DNA from: a virus
Direction: 5' to 3' (one strand)
Virus record (IMG/VR): IMGVR_UViG_3300037119_007055
Span: 1 to 38,839 of that record
DNA length: 38,839 bases
Positions 1 to 7,019 of the stretch are shown here, piece after piece. The notes beneath the pieces were generated by a model. It did not search any database. It was not told the origin of the DNA and saw only the letters and a program-made list of their open reading frames with translations. The first letter of the stretch is position 1; each line of letters starts with the position of its first letter. Made by a program: the position numbers and the translations under genes.

Positions 1-310
1 GGAGACGGCGGCCCCCCTTTTTACACTATTCCGAAAACCCCGTTCGTTCTGACTCCGTTCACTATGCGTTCCAGGTCGGTCATACAGCCACCCGACCTGC
101 AGCAAAGGGGTTCGTGGAAAATCCAATGAAATCAACGTCATACGTAGATTTCGCGGACAGTCTGCGCGTCCTGTTCAAATTTCCCCGGCAGCGCCTCGAT
201 TCGTTCTCATGTCATACGCGGGCACTGGCATATTCCATGAATCGCGGTCAAAGTTGCCAATTCGTTCCGCGCGTGCCATTTGTAGGCGTAACCCCCTGGA
301 TTCACGCCCA
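1..310. other. Leading region without a convincing gene
   Basis: No reading frame here has coding character together with a ribosome-binding site. The only symmetric element is an 8-bp inverted repeat, CAGGTCGG at 72-79 and CCGACCTG at 92-99, with a 12-nt loop. Because the small terminase gene follows directly, the region could hold a cos or pac packaging site or simply be the untranslated leader of the terminase transcript. That is inference from position only; no cohesive-end sequence is recognisable. Confidence 0.4.
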
Positions 311-799
311 ATGCCGGTCATCAAGTCCGCCCGGACCAAGAAAATGGAAGGCAACCGCGCCCGCGCCGGAAAAGCTTCGATTCGCAAGAATCCGATCGTT
401 TACGGCCATCTCGAGCCACCGGAGCATTTGTCGGGGGAGGAGCGCAGGATATGGGACGAGACCATCCGGTCGCTCCCGGAGAACATGGCGACAAAGGCGG
501 ACAGTGTGCTGATGGAGCGGTACGTGGTGGCTACCGCGCGGTGGCGCGAGATGCACATCGAGATAGGCGTGCTTGGCAACCTGTTGCGATCGCCTCGCGG
601 CTTCATCAAGAACCCTCTTTTAGGGTCCATGCGCGATCTAGGCACGGAGATGCATCGGTGCCAGATCGAACTAGGACTGACCCCCGCATCCCGCGCGCGG
701 CTGGCCGCGCCAGAGAAGGCGGAAGAGTCACCGATGTCGCTGCTGATGAATGCCCTCGAGGCGCCTGAACCGGGCCGGTCGAGCAAGCGTGGACATTAG
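311..799 (+). CDS. Terminase small subunit (P27-like)
   Basis: Predicted 162-residue DNA-recognition subunit of the packaging motor. The sequence fits the phage P27 small-terminase type: a basic N-terminus, then a helical core with the typical pattern of a proline-rich lead-in (LEPPEHLSGEERRIWDE), a helix over a Tyr/Ala-rich stretch (ERYVVATARW) and a C-terminal segment LGLTPASRARL, which is characteristic of this family. The start at ATG 311 is chosen because upstream in-frame sequence (from 209) lacks coding character; no clear Shine-Dalgarno precedes it, and ATG 344 is an alternative. It overlaps the large subunit gene, as is usual for terminase pairs. It ends in TAG, which matters because this window encodes an amber-reading tRNA. 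Confidence 0.8.
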   Translation: MPVIKSARTKKMEGNRARAGKASIRKNPIVYGHLEPPEHLSGEERRIWDETIRSLPENMATKADSVLMERYVVATARWREMHIEIGVLGNLLRSPRGFIKNPLLGSMRDLGTEMHRCQIELGLTPASRARLAAPEKAEESPMSLLMNALEAPEPGRSSKRGH

Positions 800-2423
800 C
801 GCCAACCCGAAGATCGCGCGGCGATCGCCGCAATATGTGTCGCCCGTGCTGCGGCAGCTTTACAGCTTCTACGAAGTGCCGAAGGTGGACTGGGGGAAGC
901 CCTCCGCAGGCATCGTCTGTTTCTGTCACATGTTGAGAGTGCCCGCCGGGAAGTTCGTCGGCAAGCCTCTCAGGCTGCGCGAATTCCAGCTAAATTTCAT
1001 AAGAGATGTCTACAACAAGCGCAACGAGAACAATGTGCGCGTCCGCCGCCAGGCGGTCATGTCGGTCGGGCGGCGCGCGGGCAAGACGCTTCTTGCCGCG
1101 CTCCTGATCCTCATTCACTTATGCGGGCCGGCCAAGCGCCAGAACTCGACCTTGGTGTCGGCGGCGACGACGCGCAAGCAGGCGTCGATCGTTTTCCGTT
1201 TGGTCTGCCAGATGATCCGGCTGAACCCGGATCTCGCCCGCCAACTGAATATTGTCGATTCGACCAAGCACATCGTCAATCCGGTGGACGGCTCTTACTA
1301 CGCTGCGATCTCCGCTGAAGCAGGAGGTCAGTACGGCGAAGGCCTGGACCTCGTCGTGTACGACGAACTTGCCCAGGCGCGTTCCAGCGCCCTCTACGAC
1401 GCGCTGATGACCTCACTCGGTTCACAGGTTGAACCTTTGATGATGATCATCTCGACGCAGGCGCCCGCGAACGACCACATCCTGTCGGAATTGATCGATT
1501 ACGGCATGAAGATCCGAGACGGGGAGTTCGTCGACGACAGCTTCACCGTCCATCTTTATAAGGCCGACGACGACTGCGACCTTCAGGATGAGGAGCAGTG
1601 GTTCAAAGCGAATCCGGCGCTCGGCGATTACCGCGATATCGATGAATTCCGTACGTCGATGGCGCGCGCCGCGAAGGTGCCAAGCCTCGAGGCAACGCTG
1701 CGAAATCTGTACTTGAACCAGCGCGTCCAGGCGATGGCGCCGTTCCTGACGCAGAATGTGTGGAACGCCTGTCAGGGCGAGATCGACACGACATTGCTTG
1801 CTGACGGAAGACCTGTCTTTGCGGGTCTCGATCTGTCGGCTCGGACCGACCTGTCGGCAATGGTCATGGCGGTGGCCGACGACGAGGGCATTTTTCACCT
1901 GTTTCCGCGCGTGTGGACGCCCGCCGACACGCTGACTGAGCGGTCCATCCGCGATCGCGCCCGTTACGACGTGTGGGTCGCGCAGGGCCACATGATCGCG
2001 GTTCCGGGCAACTCGCTCGACTATGATTTTCTGGCGACCGACATCGGCGATACCAGCCGGACCACTAACTTCGATCGGATTGCCTATGACGCCTGGCGCA
2101 TCGACGTGTTCCGGCAGGCACTCGCCCGCATGAGCGTGCAAGTGCCGCTGGTTTCATTCGGGCAGGGATTCAAGTCGATGGCGCCGGCGATCGACATTTT
2201 CGAGGAACTGGCGATCAATGGCCGCATTCGCCACGGTGGCCATCCCGTTCTGCGATGGTGTATCTCTAACGCGGTGATCGAGCGTGACGCGGCAGGGAAT
2301 CGCAAATTGACCAAAGCCAAGTCTTTTGGACGCATCGACGTGGCGATCGCCGCCATCATGGCCGTTGCCGCGGCAAAACTTCAGACCGAGAATGCCGTCG
2401 ATGCGGCGGCGATGATCGGCTGA
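789..2423 (+). CDS. terL: Terminase large subunit
   Basis: ATPase/nuclease that drives DNA into the prohead and cuts it. Numbering from GTG 789: an adenine-binding-like stretch LRLREFQ near residue 62, a Walker A variant (SVGRRAGKT, about 92-100), a Walker B strand LVVYDE with Asp192 and Glu193, and a coupling motif IISTQAP near 221. The C-terminal RNase H-like nuclease has candidate metal ligands Asp348 (GLDLSARTDL), Asp434 (AYDAWR) and Asp517 (GRIDVAIA). At 544 residues it is of usual length. Start is uncertain: GTG 789 overlaps the small subunit by 11 nt, while ATG 750 adds 13 residues and a 50-nt overlap; neither has a good Shine-Dalgarno. Family assignment is firm. Confidence 0.93.
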   Translation: MDISANPKIARRSPQYVSPVLRQLYSFYEVPKVDWGKPSAGIVCFCHMLRVPAGKFVGKPLRLREFQLNFIRDVYNKRNENNVRVRRQAVMSVGRRAGKTLLAALLILIHLCGPAKRQNSTLVSAATTRKQASIVFRLVCQMIRLNPDLARQLNIVDSTKHIVNPVDGSYYAAISAEAGGQYGEGLDLVVYDELAQARSSALYDALMTSLGSQVEPLMMIISTQAPANDHILSELIDYGMKIRDGEFVDDSFTVHLYKADDDCDLQDEEQWFKANPALGDYRDIDEFRTSMARAAKVPSLEATLRNLYLNQRVQAMAPFLTQNVWNACQGEIDTTLLADGRPVFAGLDLSARTDLSAMVMAVADDEGIFHLFPRVWTPADTLTERSIRDRARYDVWVAQGHMIAVPGNSLDYDFLATDIGDTSRTTNFDRIAYDAWRIDVFRQALARMSVQVPLVSFGQGFKSMAPAIDIFEELAINGRIRHGGHPVLRWCISNAVIERDAAGNRKLTKAKSFGRIDVAIAAIMAVAAAKLQTENAVDAAAMIG

Positions 2424-2438
2424 ACGAGGGAGAATCCG

Positions 2439-2561
2439 ATGAGGTACGTGCTCGCGCTTATTATCGTAATGCTGGGAACGGCTGCATTGGCTCATCCGGG
2501 CCACGATTGCACGATGAAGAACCCGGACAAGGAATGCGGAAAACCGCATGGCGGGCATTAA
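2439..2561 (+). CDS. Small exported His/Cys-rich peptide (40 aa)
   Basis: A short reading frame that is easily missed. It has a strong Shine-Dalgarno (GAGGGAGA, 2425-2432) well placed before the ATG, 15 nt after the terminase stop. The product starts MRYVLALIIVMLGTAALA, a textbook signal peptide with an Ala-x-Ala cleavage site. The mature part has only about 22 residues, with two Cys (24 and 33) and His at 19, 22, 37 and 40, which suggests metal binding or a disulphide in the periplasm. I do not recognise the family. It ends just before a strong hairpin at 2564-2599 that probably terminates the terminase transcript. Codon use and the signal peptide argue for a real gene; function is unknown. 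Confidence 0.7.
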   Translation: MRYVLALIIVMLGTAALAHPGHDCTMKNPDKECGKPHGGH

Positions 2562-2563
2562 GC

Positions 2564-2599
2564 GGAACGCGGTCTTATCTCTGCATTGAACCGCGTTCC
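2564..2599. terminator. Hairpin between convergent operons, probable terminator
   Basis: Perfect 10-bp inverted repeat: GGAACGCGGT (2564-2573) and ACCGCGTTCC (2590-2599), with a 16-nt loop. It sits between the rightward terminase/peptide genes (ending 2561) and the leftward operon (ending 2655), exactly where a bidirectional terminator would be expected. Neither flank has a long T-run, so efficiency is uncertain. Confidence 0.6.
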
Positions 2600-2654
2600 T
2601 ATCATTCCGGCATGGGACGGTGCGCGCTTACCGGCCAGAGTCCATCCGGGTGAT

Positions 2655-2876
2655 TCAGTCCACCACCATCCAGTGCGCTTTGCCGACGACGAACATTTCT
2701 TCGAAGGTCGCGCGGTAATAGGCCTGACCGCCGGGTAAACCGTGCTCGCCGGTCATCTGGATGTAGCCTTGCGCACCCCAAGGCTTAGGCTCGGTTACCA
2801 CCATGAAGCATCCGGCAAACATCCGGTTCTTGCAATCTGGCGATAGCTGGACGATTTCTCCGGGGCGCACCACCAT
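2655..2876 (-). CDS. Hypothetical protein (73 aa), last gene of leftward operon
   Basis: A compact 73-residue protein beginning VVRPGEIVQLSPDC, with a beta-rich pattern and a Gly-rich middle (GEHGLPGGQAYYRA). The start of the chain resembles small SH3-like barrels, where a GE/GD-x-V turn follows a basic first strand, but I cannot name a family. Two Cys lie near residues 15 and 23. Start and stop overlap the upstream gene as TGATG, so translation is probably coupled. It is the promoter-distal gene of the leftward operon, followed by the hairpin at 2564-2599. Function unknown. Confidence 0.7.
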   Translation of the reverse strand: MVVRPGEIVQLSPDCKNRMFAGCFMVVTEPKPWGAQGYIQMTGEHGLPGGQAYYRATFEEMFVVGKAHWMVVD

Positions 2877-3319
2877 CAGGGCTGCTTCACGTCGTAGTTC
2901 TTGTCGCAGCCCGCATCGCCCGGATATTTGCCCTGCGGATCGCAGATCATGACTTGCAGCACATCGTACTCGTCGTAGCCGTAGAAGCGGCTGGCCTGGA
3001 TGGTGTAGTCGCGCTGGGCGCGCGGCCCGGTCTTGCGGATCTTGAACGGGTACGGCCAGTCCGGCAGGGACAGCATGCCTTCCGGCAGAGCGTGTTCGTT
3101 CCGCCGCATATGGTCGCCCAGCGTGTTGAGGATGAGCGTGCCAAGCTGCGGTTCGAACGAGCCGATCAGCAGGAGTTCCGGCAAGCCCCTGATGGCGTTG
3201 CCGATGGTGTAATAGAAGCCGGTGTTCTTGCTGTCGGGTATGATGCCAAAAATATGCTGGCCGGACTGGTCGATATTACGTTGAATTTGGCTGTCTAGCT
3301 GTTTGGCGGTTACGGTCAT
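2876..3319 (-). CDS. DUF4262-like protein
   Basis: 147 residues. The central pattern, GFYYTIGNAIRGLPELLLIG followed by a helix with repeated Leu and then a Pro/Gly turn, matches the DUF4262 family, whose members carry an FxYTxGL...PEL signature and occur in phages and bacteria without a known function. The second half (YTIQASRFYGYDEYDVLQVM, then ICDPQGKYP) matches the family's C-terminal strand and helix ending in a D-P-x-G-x-x-P turn. A good Shine-Dalgarno (AAAGGA) precedes the ATG. It is coupled to the next gene by TGATG. Family call moderately sure; role in infection unknown. Confidence 0.75.
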   Translation of the reverse strand: MTVTAKQLDSQIQRNIDQSGQHIFGIIPDSKNTGFYYTIGNAIRGLPELLLIGSFEPQLGTLILNTLGDHMRRNEHALPEGMLSLPDWPYPFKIRKTGPRAQRDYTIQASRFYGYDEYDVLQVMICDPQGKYPGDAGCDKNYDVKQP

Positions 3320-3330
3320 TGCCGGTCCTT

Positions 3331-3612
3331 TCAGTTGGTGAACAGATGCCAGACTGTGTTGTCGTCGGTGCAGATCACGGTCTTGCAGTAGTGGAGGTCC
3401 GCCGGCACCGGAGTGCCGGTCGCGATAAAGGCGATCCTGAAGAGTTCCCGCTCCACCTGCTCCGGGTTAACTTCGAACCAGAGAGCAATAGGGTACTGGT
3501 CGGAATCCTCCCCCGGATTGCGGTCGGCATGCCGCAGGACGGCATACCGAGGCACTTCGATGGTTTGCGTCCCGCCGAAGAGCGGCAGGAACTTCCAGAT
3601 GACCCGGCTCAT
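3331..3612 (-). CDS. DUF7352-like small phage protein
   Basis: 93 residues. Opens with VIWKFLPLFGGTQTIEVP and then carries RYAVLRHAD, IALWFEVNP, a Phe/Ala strand (FRIAFIATGTPVP) and a C-terminal TVWHLFTN. This order of short strands, an I-WKF start, an ALWxxVxP strand, a GTGxPxP turn and a VxHLF ending, is the pattern of the small phage domain annotated as DUF7352, probably a compact beta sandwich. No catalytic residues are evident. Start overlaps the upstream stop as ATGA, indicating translational coupling. Function unknown. Confidence 0.7.
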   Translation of the reverse strand: MSRVIWKFLPLFGGTQTIEVPRYAVLRHADRNPGEDSDQYPIALWFEVNPEQVERELFRIAFIATGTPVPADLHYCKTVICTDDNTVWHLFTN

Positions 3613-3809
3613 GTCTTGACCTCTCGCAAGACGGCGCGAACGTGCCGGGTTTCCAGCATCTCGCGCCTGCCATCGGCATAGGCCACGCCGATGCGGCCAC
3701 GATCAGCAGCGATAACGACGGTCGCATCGAGCCATATCTCGGTCGCGCGCTTGCCGTCATTATCCCACTGCATCCTGCGGACGCGCACCGGATCGCCGAT
3801 TTTCATCAT
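3609..3809 (-). CDS. Hypothetical small beta-rich protein (66 aa)
   Basis: 66 residues with an SH3-like look: MMKIGDPVRVRRMQW opens with a GD-x-V-x-V turn and strand, followed by alternating polar and hydrophobic strands (ATVVIAADRGRIGVAYADG, then REMLETRHVRAV). Similar small barrels are common as nucleic-acid or protein adaptors in phage early regions, but nothing here fixes a function. It overlaps its upstream neighbour (VWA gene stop) and downstream neighbour by ATGA-type 4-nt overlaps, so it belongs to the same translationally coupled unit. Confidence 0.65.
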   Translation of the reverse strand: MMKIGDPVRVRRMQWDNDGKRATEIWLDATVVIAADRGRIGVAYADGRREMLETRHVRAVLREVKT

Positions 3810-4447
3810 GGTGTCTTCGGCTTTGCCGTTTTGTCGACCGCGGCATCGCGCTCGTCTTGGGTGAAGTAGGAATCCTGCACGTTGCCAGAGGCGTGGGAGC
3901 GCGTGGCGCGGCTGGCCGAGGACATCGCTTCGCCGAGGTGCGCGGCGTTGTAGGACATCGTGTGACCGCTGTGCAGGCCCATCGCGGCGCCGGTCTTAAA
4001 GGCGTCGACGTTGGCCGCGAGATAGATCACAGCCCAGCCGTGGTCTTTCTGCACGCCCTCGAGCAGCGCCTTGATGGCCGGCTGGGTCCACTCGCGCGAA
4101 GAGTTCTCTTCGCCGTCCGTGACGATTACCAAGGCGACCTTGATGCTGGCCGGACGCTTGCGCGACCGCATCATGCCAACCACACCGCCGATCGCGTCGT
4201 AGAGCGGCGTGCCGCCGCGCGGCACGTAACTGTCGCGGCTGAGTTTCGGCACGTCGGCGGCATGCCGCTCGTCCCAGACAAGATCGATCGATTCGGTATC
4301 GAAGGTGGTCAGCCAGAGATCGGCCATTGTCGTCTGGTCGGCCCGGAGATCGCCGACATAGGCGTTGATCGCCTCAATTGTCGTGTCCCGGTGCTTCTCC
4401 ATCGAGCCGCTGCGGTCCACGATCAGGTGTGCTTCCAAATAGTTCAT
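3806..4447 (-). CDS. VWA domain protein with intact MIDAS
   Basis: 213-residue von Willebrand factor A protein. The metal-ion-dependent adhesion site is complete: D11-x-S13-x-S15 (DRSGSM), T80 (RGGTPLYDAI) and D111 (VIVTDGEE). The fold is expected to bind a divalent cation and mediate protein contacts; phage VWA proteins often sit in accessory regions with unknown partners. The start at 4447 is supported by AGGAGAAG just upstream; a longer in-frame version reaching 4549 has an Arg/Ser-rich N-terminus without coding character. The gene begins inside the 3' end of the coiled-coil gene (74-nt overlap), suggesting that the two products are co-made and may act together; that is inference. Confidence 0.85.
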   Translation of the reverse strand: MNYLEAHLIVDRSGSMEKHRDTTIEAINAYVGDLRADQTTMADLWLTTFDTESIDLVWDERHAADVPKLSRDSYVPRGGTPLYDAIGGVVGMMRSRKRPASIKVALVIVTDGEENSSREWTQPAIKALLEGVQKDHGWAVIYLAANVDAFKTGAAMGLHSGHTMSYNAAHLGEAMSSASRATRSHASGNVQDSYFTQDERDAAVDKTAKPKTP

Positions 4448-5114
4448 CTTGGCTTCTCCTGTTGCTGTCTCTGAATGTTTTGTATGCCTTGGCGCCCTTG
4501 GACGTGTAGCGTTCGTGGATGCGGAACGCCTGTTCGATCTCCGCGTCATCGAAGCCGTGCTGGCTTAACCAGGTACTGATGACCCTCCAGTCGACGGCAT
4601 GGGGCGGCAGGTCTGCTTCGCGGAGCCGCGTGATGATCCGCTCCGAAGCCTTGCCCGGCTCAGGAACGCGCGACATGACGAAGGTGCGGAACGATGCGTG
4701 CAGCGTGTTATGCACGCGGGCGTGGTGCAACCAACTGCTCATGAGACGATTAGGCTCCTTCTGGTAAATTTTGAGGGCTTCGCGCAGATCGTCGCGTTCC
4801 TGCTCGGCGCGCTCGCAGCGGTCGGCCAGGTCGATGATATCGACGCCCGTCGCTTCGATGACGCGGGCGATGTTGACCGCGCGCATCTCGACGGTCATGG
4901 CGTTGAATTCGGCTTCGGCCTTCGCCGCCTGTTTTTTGAGTTCCGCCTTGTAATGGTCTTCGGTGAGCACCAGCGTGTCGGCGAAGGCATCGCGTTCGCA
5001 TTTCAGCGCGACAAGCGCACTGGCCGCTTGTTCCGATTTGCCTTTTACGCGATCGAACCGGCGCAGCCATTTGACCAGTTCGTCAATCTCCTCGTCAGAA
5101 ACGGCGGTTGTCAT
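4374..5114 (-). CDS. Coiled-coil protein of unknown function
   Basis: 246 residues. Residues about 1-120 are rich in Ala, Glu, Lys and Arg with heptad-like spacing (AKAEAEFNAM, RCERAEQERDDLREAL) and should form a long coiled coil. Residues about 125-235 form a separate basic helical domain (LHHARVHNTLHASFRTFVM, then WRVISTWLSQHGFDDAEIEQAF). No enzyme motif is visible. Its 5' end overlaps the upstream gene as ATGA, and its 3' end overlaps the VWA gene by 74 nt. Neighbourhood suggests an accessory function linked to the VWA protein, but no family is recognised. Confidence 0.7.
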   Translation of the reverse strand: MTTAVSDEEIDELVKWLRRFDRVKGKSEQAASALVALKCERDAFADTLVLTEDHYKAELKKQAAKAEAEFNAMTVEMRAVNIARVIEATGVDIIDLADRCERAEQERDDLREALKIYQKEPNRLMSSWLHHARVHNTLHASFRTFVMSRVPEPGKASERIITRLREADLPPHAVDWRVISTWLSQHGFDDAEIEQAFRIHERYTSKGAKAYKTFRDSNRRSQDELFGSTPDRGPQRLDGEAPGHDN

Positions 5115-5422
5115 TTGTCGGTCCTTTCGAGGGTTTTGCGGATTTTCAAGACGGTTACGTTGGAGATCGAGAACCTGGAATCAGGGTTCAGGCGGACGGA
5201 GCCGCGCGTCGAGGGCGGCACGGATGCCAGCGACGTTTCGACTTCGCCGATGACCAGCGCCAGCGCGGTGAGCAGTTCGCCAATGCGCTTTTCGGCGGCT
5301 TCGGCGTGCTGGGCGGTATTATGAAAGCGGGTCATGAAATGGGTTCGTCCCTGCTCGGCTAACGCCAGATACAGGCGCAGAATATCGTTCTCGGCCCGTA
5401 AGCGGTCGGTTTCGTCGGTCAT
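5111..5422 (-). CDS. Hypothetical helical protein (103 aa; start uncertain)
   Basis: From ATG 5422 the product is 103 residues: DETDRLRAENDILRLYLALA is a heptad-type helix, a second helix (AAEKRIGELLTALALVIGEVE) follows, then a basic tail. The start is uncertain. In-frame sequence upstream has a coding look (strands around RIYIDVRR and VVFAFFDLNPCGCFV) and GTG at 5491 would add 23 residues. The longest open frame, to 5674, overlaps the upstream gene out of frame and is unlikely. The stop overlaps the coiled-coil gene start as ATGA. Function unknown. Confidence 0.6.
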   Translation of the reverse strand: MTDETDRLRAENDILRLYLALAEQGRTHFMTRFHNTAQHAEAAEKRIGELLTALALVIGEVETSLASVPPSTRGSVRLNPDSRFSISNVTVLKIRKTLERTDK

Positions 5423-5556
5423 TGTTGCCTTGACGAAGCAGCCACATGGGTTAAGGTCGAAGAAGGCGAAGACCACATCCTCTATCCGCACGGAACTAAA
5501 GCCCCCGCTTCTGCGAACGTCGATATAGATTCTGTGCTCTTCGCCGCCCCTTTTCC

Positions 5557-5916
5557 TCAGAGACCTTCGCGCATTGCCTTGATGCGCCGATTCATCACCA
5601 GCCCTAGCTGGGCCAGCGAAGTCACCTGCTTGCGGACCTGATCGATCAGCGGTAGATCCTCGACCATCGGGCATTCCGGGCTTTGCTCCATGATCGGCCC
5701 GATCAATTGCTCCTGAAGTTCAGCCAGCGACTTTTCAATTTCATGCATAGCGGCGGTGGCGCGTGCCAAGGCGAGCGACATCGACATCTTGGCCGGATCG
5801 CGGTGGATTTCGAGGCGTTGGGCTACGTGCGGGTTCACTTGCGGTTTTGCTCCGTTGAATTCGTGGTCTAGTTCTGCGTTGAGGGCGTCGGCTAGGTTTT
5901 CAATGTTGTCGAACAC
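5557..5916 (-). CDS. Hypothetical helical protein (119 aa)
   Basis: 119 residues, almost wholly helical. It begins FDNIENLADALNAELDHEFN, an acidic helix. A central segment (SLALARATAAMHEIEKSLAELQEQL) and a C-terminal segment (LIDQVRKQVTSLAQLGLVMN) have heptad-like repeats. There is no signal peptide or metal motif. Its start overlaps the zinc-ribbon gene by 17 nt, placing it in the same leftward operon. After its stop there are about 130 nt before the next certain ATG. No family recognised. Confidence 0.65.
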   Translation of the reverse strand: MFDNIENLADALNAELDHEFNGAKPQVNPHVAQRLEIHRDPAKMSMSLALARATAAMHEIEKSLAELQEQLIGPIMEQSPECPMVEDLPLIDQVRKQVTSLAQLGLVMNRRIKAMREGL

Positions 5917-6427
5917 TGGTGGCCTTTCTTTTTGCTGTTTCGGTATCGCGTAGTTCTTCTGTCGCGTCGTTGCAGCCAGATTCGATCAAAGCGCCAACCA
6001 ATTCCAGACGCATGATGAGTTGGTCCGGCAGGGTCTGGTTTTCGTCGTTGAAGATTTTAAGCAGCGTATCGTACGCCGCCTTGGCGCCGCGCCAGTAGGT
6101 GCCGGTAAGTATGAGCCGCTGCGTCTCGCTGGTCTTGCGCGAGGCATATAACAGGCCTTTGTACGCGGTGACGATCGGCATGCTCTCCTGCGTGGCTTCA
6201 TTGCTGGCGTCCAGCCATAGCTGACGGGCCTGTTGAATTGCGCCGTTGTGCGCGGCTTCGATATGCTCGTCCACCGTTGGCTCGCGGATGCCGCTGACCT
6301 CGATCATGATGATTTCGCCGCAGTGCATGCAGAGCGACATGGTTGGGACGTCGAATTTCTTGCAGGCTTTCCACGCCTGCCAGAGGTCGTTAATTTCATT
6401 CTGGCAGAACGGACATATCCGCCTCAT
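5900..6427 (-). CDS. Zinc-ribbon protein (175 aa)
   Basis: The N-terminus has two Cys pairs, CPFC at residues 5-8 and CMHC at about 33-36, the spacing of a zinc ribbon that may bind nucleic acid or protein. The middle (residues about 60-160) is helical (IEAAHNGAIQQARQLWLDA, LPDQLIMRLELVGALIESG) and has no recognisable enzyme motif. It overlaps the HTH regulator gene by 32 nt and is the second gene of the leftward operon. Cysteine-pair annotation is directly seen; zinc binding is inferred; function unknown. Confidence 0.7.
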   Translation of the reverse strand: MRRICPFCQNEINDLWQAWKACKKFDVPTMSLCMHCGEIIMIEVSGIREPTVDEHIEAAHNGAIQQARQLWLDASNEATQESMPIVTAYKGLLYASRKTSETQRLILTGTYWRGAKAAYDTLLKIFNDENQTLPDQLIMRLELVGALIESGCNDATEELRDTETAKRKATSVRQH

Positions 6428-6629
6428 CGGGTTTCGCCTTTCGGGTTCTCGGTTTGCGTTTCAGGTGCGTCTCTAGCATTGCGCGCAGTGCGATCTCGAC
6501 GGCGCGCGGCGGACCGCTGCGGGCATAGTTGTTGGACGTTCTGTCGGTTATGCCCAGCGCTTTCGCGAGGTCTTCGTGCGTGAAGCCAAGCTGCATGCGG
6601 ATGTCGTTGTATTCTTCGCCTGTCATCAT
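6396..6629 (-). CDS. HTH (XRE-type) regulator of the divergent early region
   Basis: 77 residues. The helix-turn-helix core reads RMQLGFTHEDLAKALGITD followed by RTSNNYARSG, the pattern of Cro/CI-type DNA-binding proteins in which the recognition helix precedes a short turn and a final helix. The C-terminus is basic (LKRKPRTRKAK). Start placed at the ATG-ATG pair 6629/6626; GTG 6644 would abut the operator at 6645. The gene is first in the leftward operon, and two identical palindromes lie between it and the divergent rightward genes, so it is the natural candidate to bind them and regulate both directions. That link is inference. Confidence 0.8.
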   Translation of the reverse strand: MMTGEEYNDIRMQLGFTHEDLAKALGITDRTSNNYARSGPPRAVEIALRAMLETHLKRKPRTRKAKPDEADMSVLPE

Positions 6630-6644
6630 GGCTGATCGATACAC

Positions 6645-6657
6645 CGAAAAATTTTCG
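6645..6657. promoter_or_regulatory. Operator copy 1 (13-bp palindrome)
   Basis: CGAAAAATTTTCG, a perfect inverted repeat around a central base. An identical copy lies at 6704-6716, 59 bp away centre to centre. This copy lies between the HTH gene start and its probable promoter, so binding could repress the regulator's own transcription. Confidence 0.7.
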
Positions 6658-6665
6658 TTGTCCAG

Positions 6666-6694
6666 TTGACAGCCGCCGTGTCCTGTATGACATA
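6666..6694 (+). promoter_or_regulatory. Rightward early promoter (candidate)
   Basis: TTGACA at 6666-6671 is a consensus -35 box. With 17-bp spacing the -10 position reads GACATA (6689-6694), a weak but A/T-rich match; TATGAC at 6686-6691 is an alternative with short spacing. Transcription would start near 6701, so operator copy 2 (6704-6716) would overlap the first transcribed bases, a standard repression arrangement. No equally clear leftward promoter was found. Confidence 0.55.
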
Positions 6695-6703
6695 AGGGGC
6701 GAA

Positions 6704-6716
6704 CGAAAAATTTTCG
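6704..6716. promoter_or_regulatory. Operator copy 2 (13-bp palindrome)
   Basis: CGAAAAATTTTCG again, identical to 6645-6657. It lies just downstream of the candidate rightward promoter and just upstream of the GGAG ribosome-binding site of the first rightward gene. Confidence 0.7.
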
Positions 6717-6737
6717 CTAACGCCCCGGAGAACTTCC

Positions 6738-7019
6738 TTGAAATCCTTGGTTTACCCGACAGTCAACATGAATGGCACCGCCAAGAGCGTCCTGGTCGAA
6801 CAACTGGTCGACGTCATGAACGCCCTGCGCCTCGCCGAAAAGGCAATGGCCGAGGCCAGCCCGAACGGGCGCGATTACCAGAACAGCCCGATGACCGGCG
6901 AGAACGGCGTCTACGCCGCGCAGGACGCTTGGCATGAGCGCCGCCTGATGGTCACCAAGCTGACGCAGGAGATCGAGGCGTACGCCTTCCAGATCAGCCA
7001 GCAGAAGGGCGGTCGCTGA
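6738..7019 (+). CDS. Hypothetical early protein (93 aa, TTG start)
   Basis: First gene of the rightward operon. The start is TTG 6738, chosen because GGAG (6727-6730) is correctly spaced; the first ATG (6768) has no ribosome-binding site. The product begins KSLVYPTVNMNGTAKSVLVE and continues as amphipathic helices (VDVMNALRLAEKAMAEA, LMVTKLTQEIEAYAFQI) around a Gly/Asn-rich loop. Proteins with this opening occur in phages of rhizobia and relatives, as far as I recall, but no function is known to me. The stop overlaps the next start as TGATG. Placement downstream of operator copy 2 implies repression by the HTH protein. Confidence 0.75.
   Translation: MKSLVYPTVNMNGTAKSVLVEQLVDVMNALRLAEKAMAEASPNGRDYQNSPMTGENGVYAAQDAWHERRLMVTKLTQEIEAYAFQISQQKGGR

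Noticed and set aside
114-512. 132-codon open frame on the plus strand
   Set aside because: It overlaps the small terminase in another frame, has no sensible ribosome-binding spacing and lacks protein-like composition.
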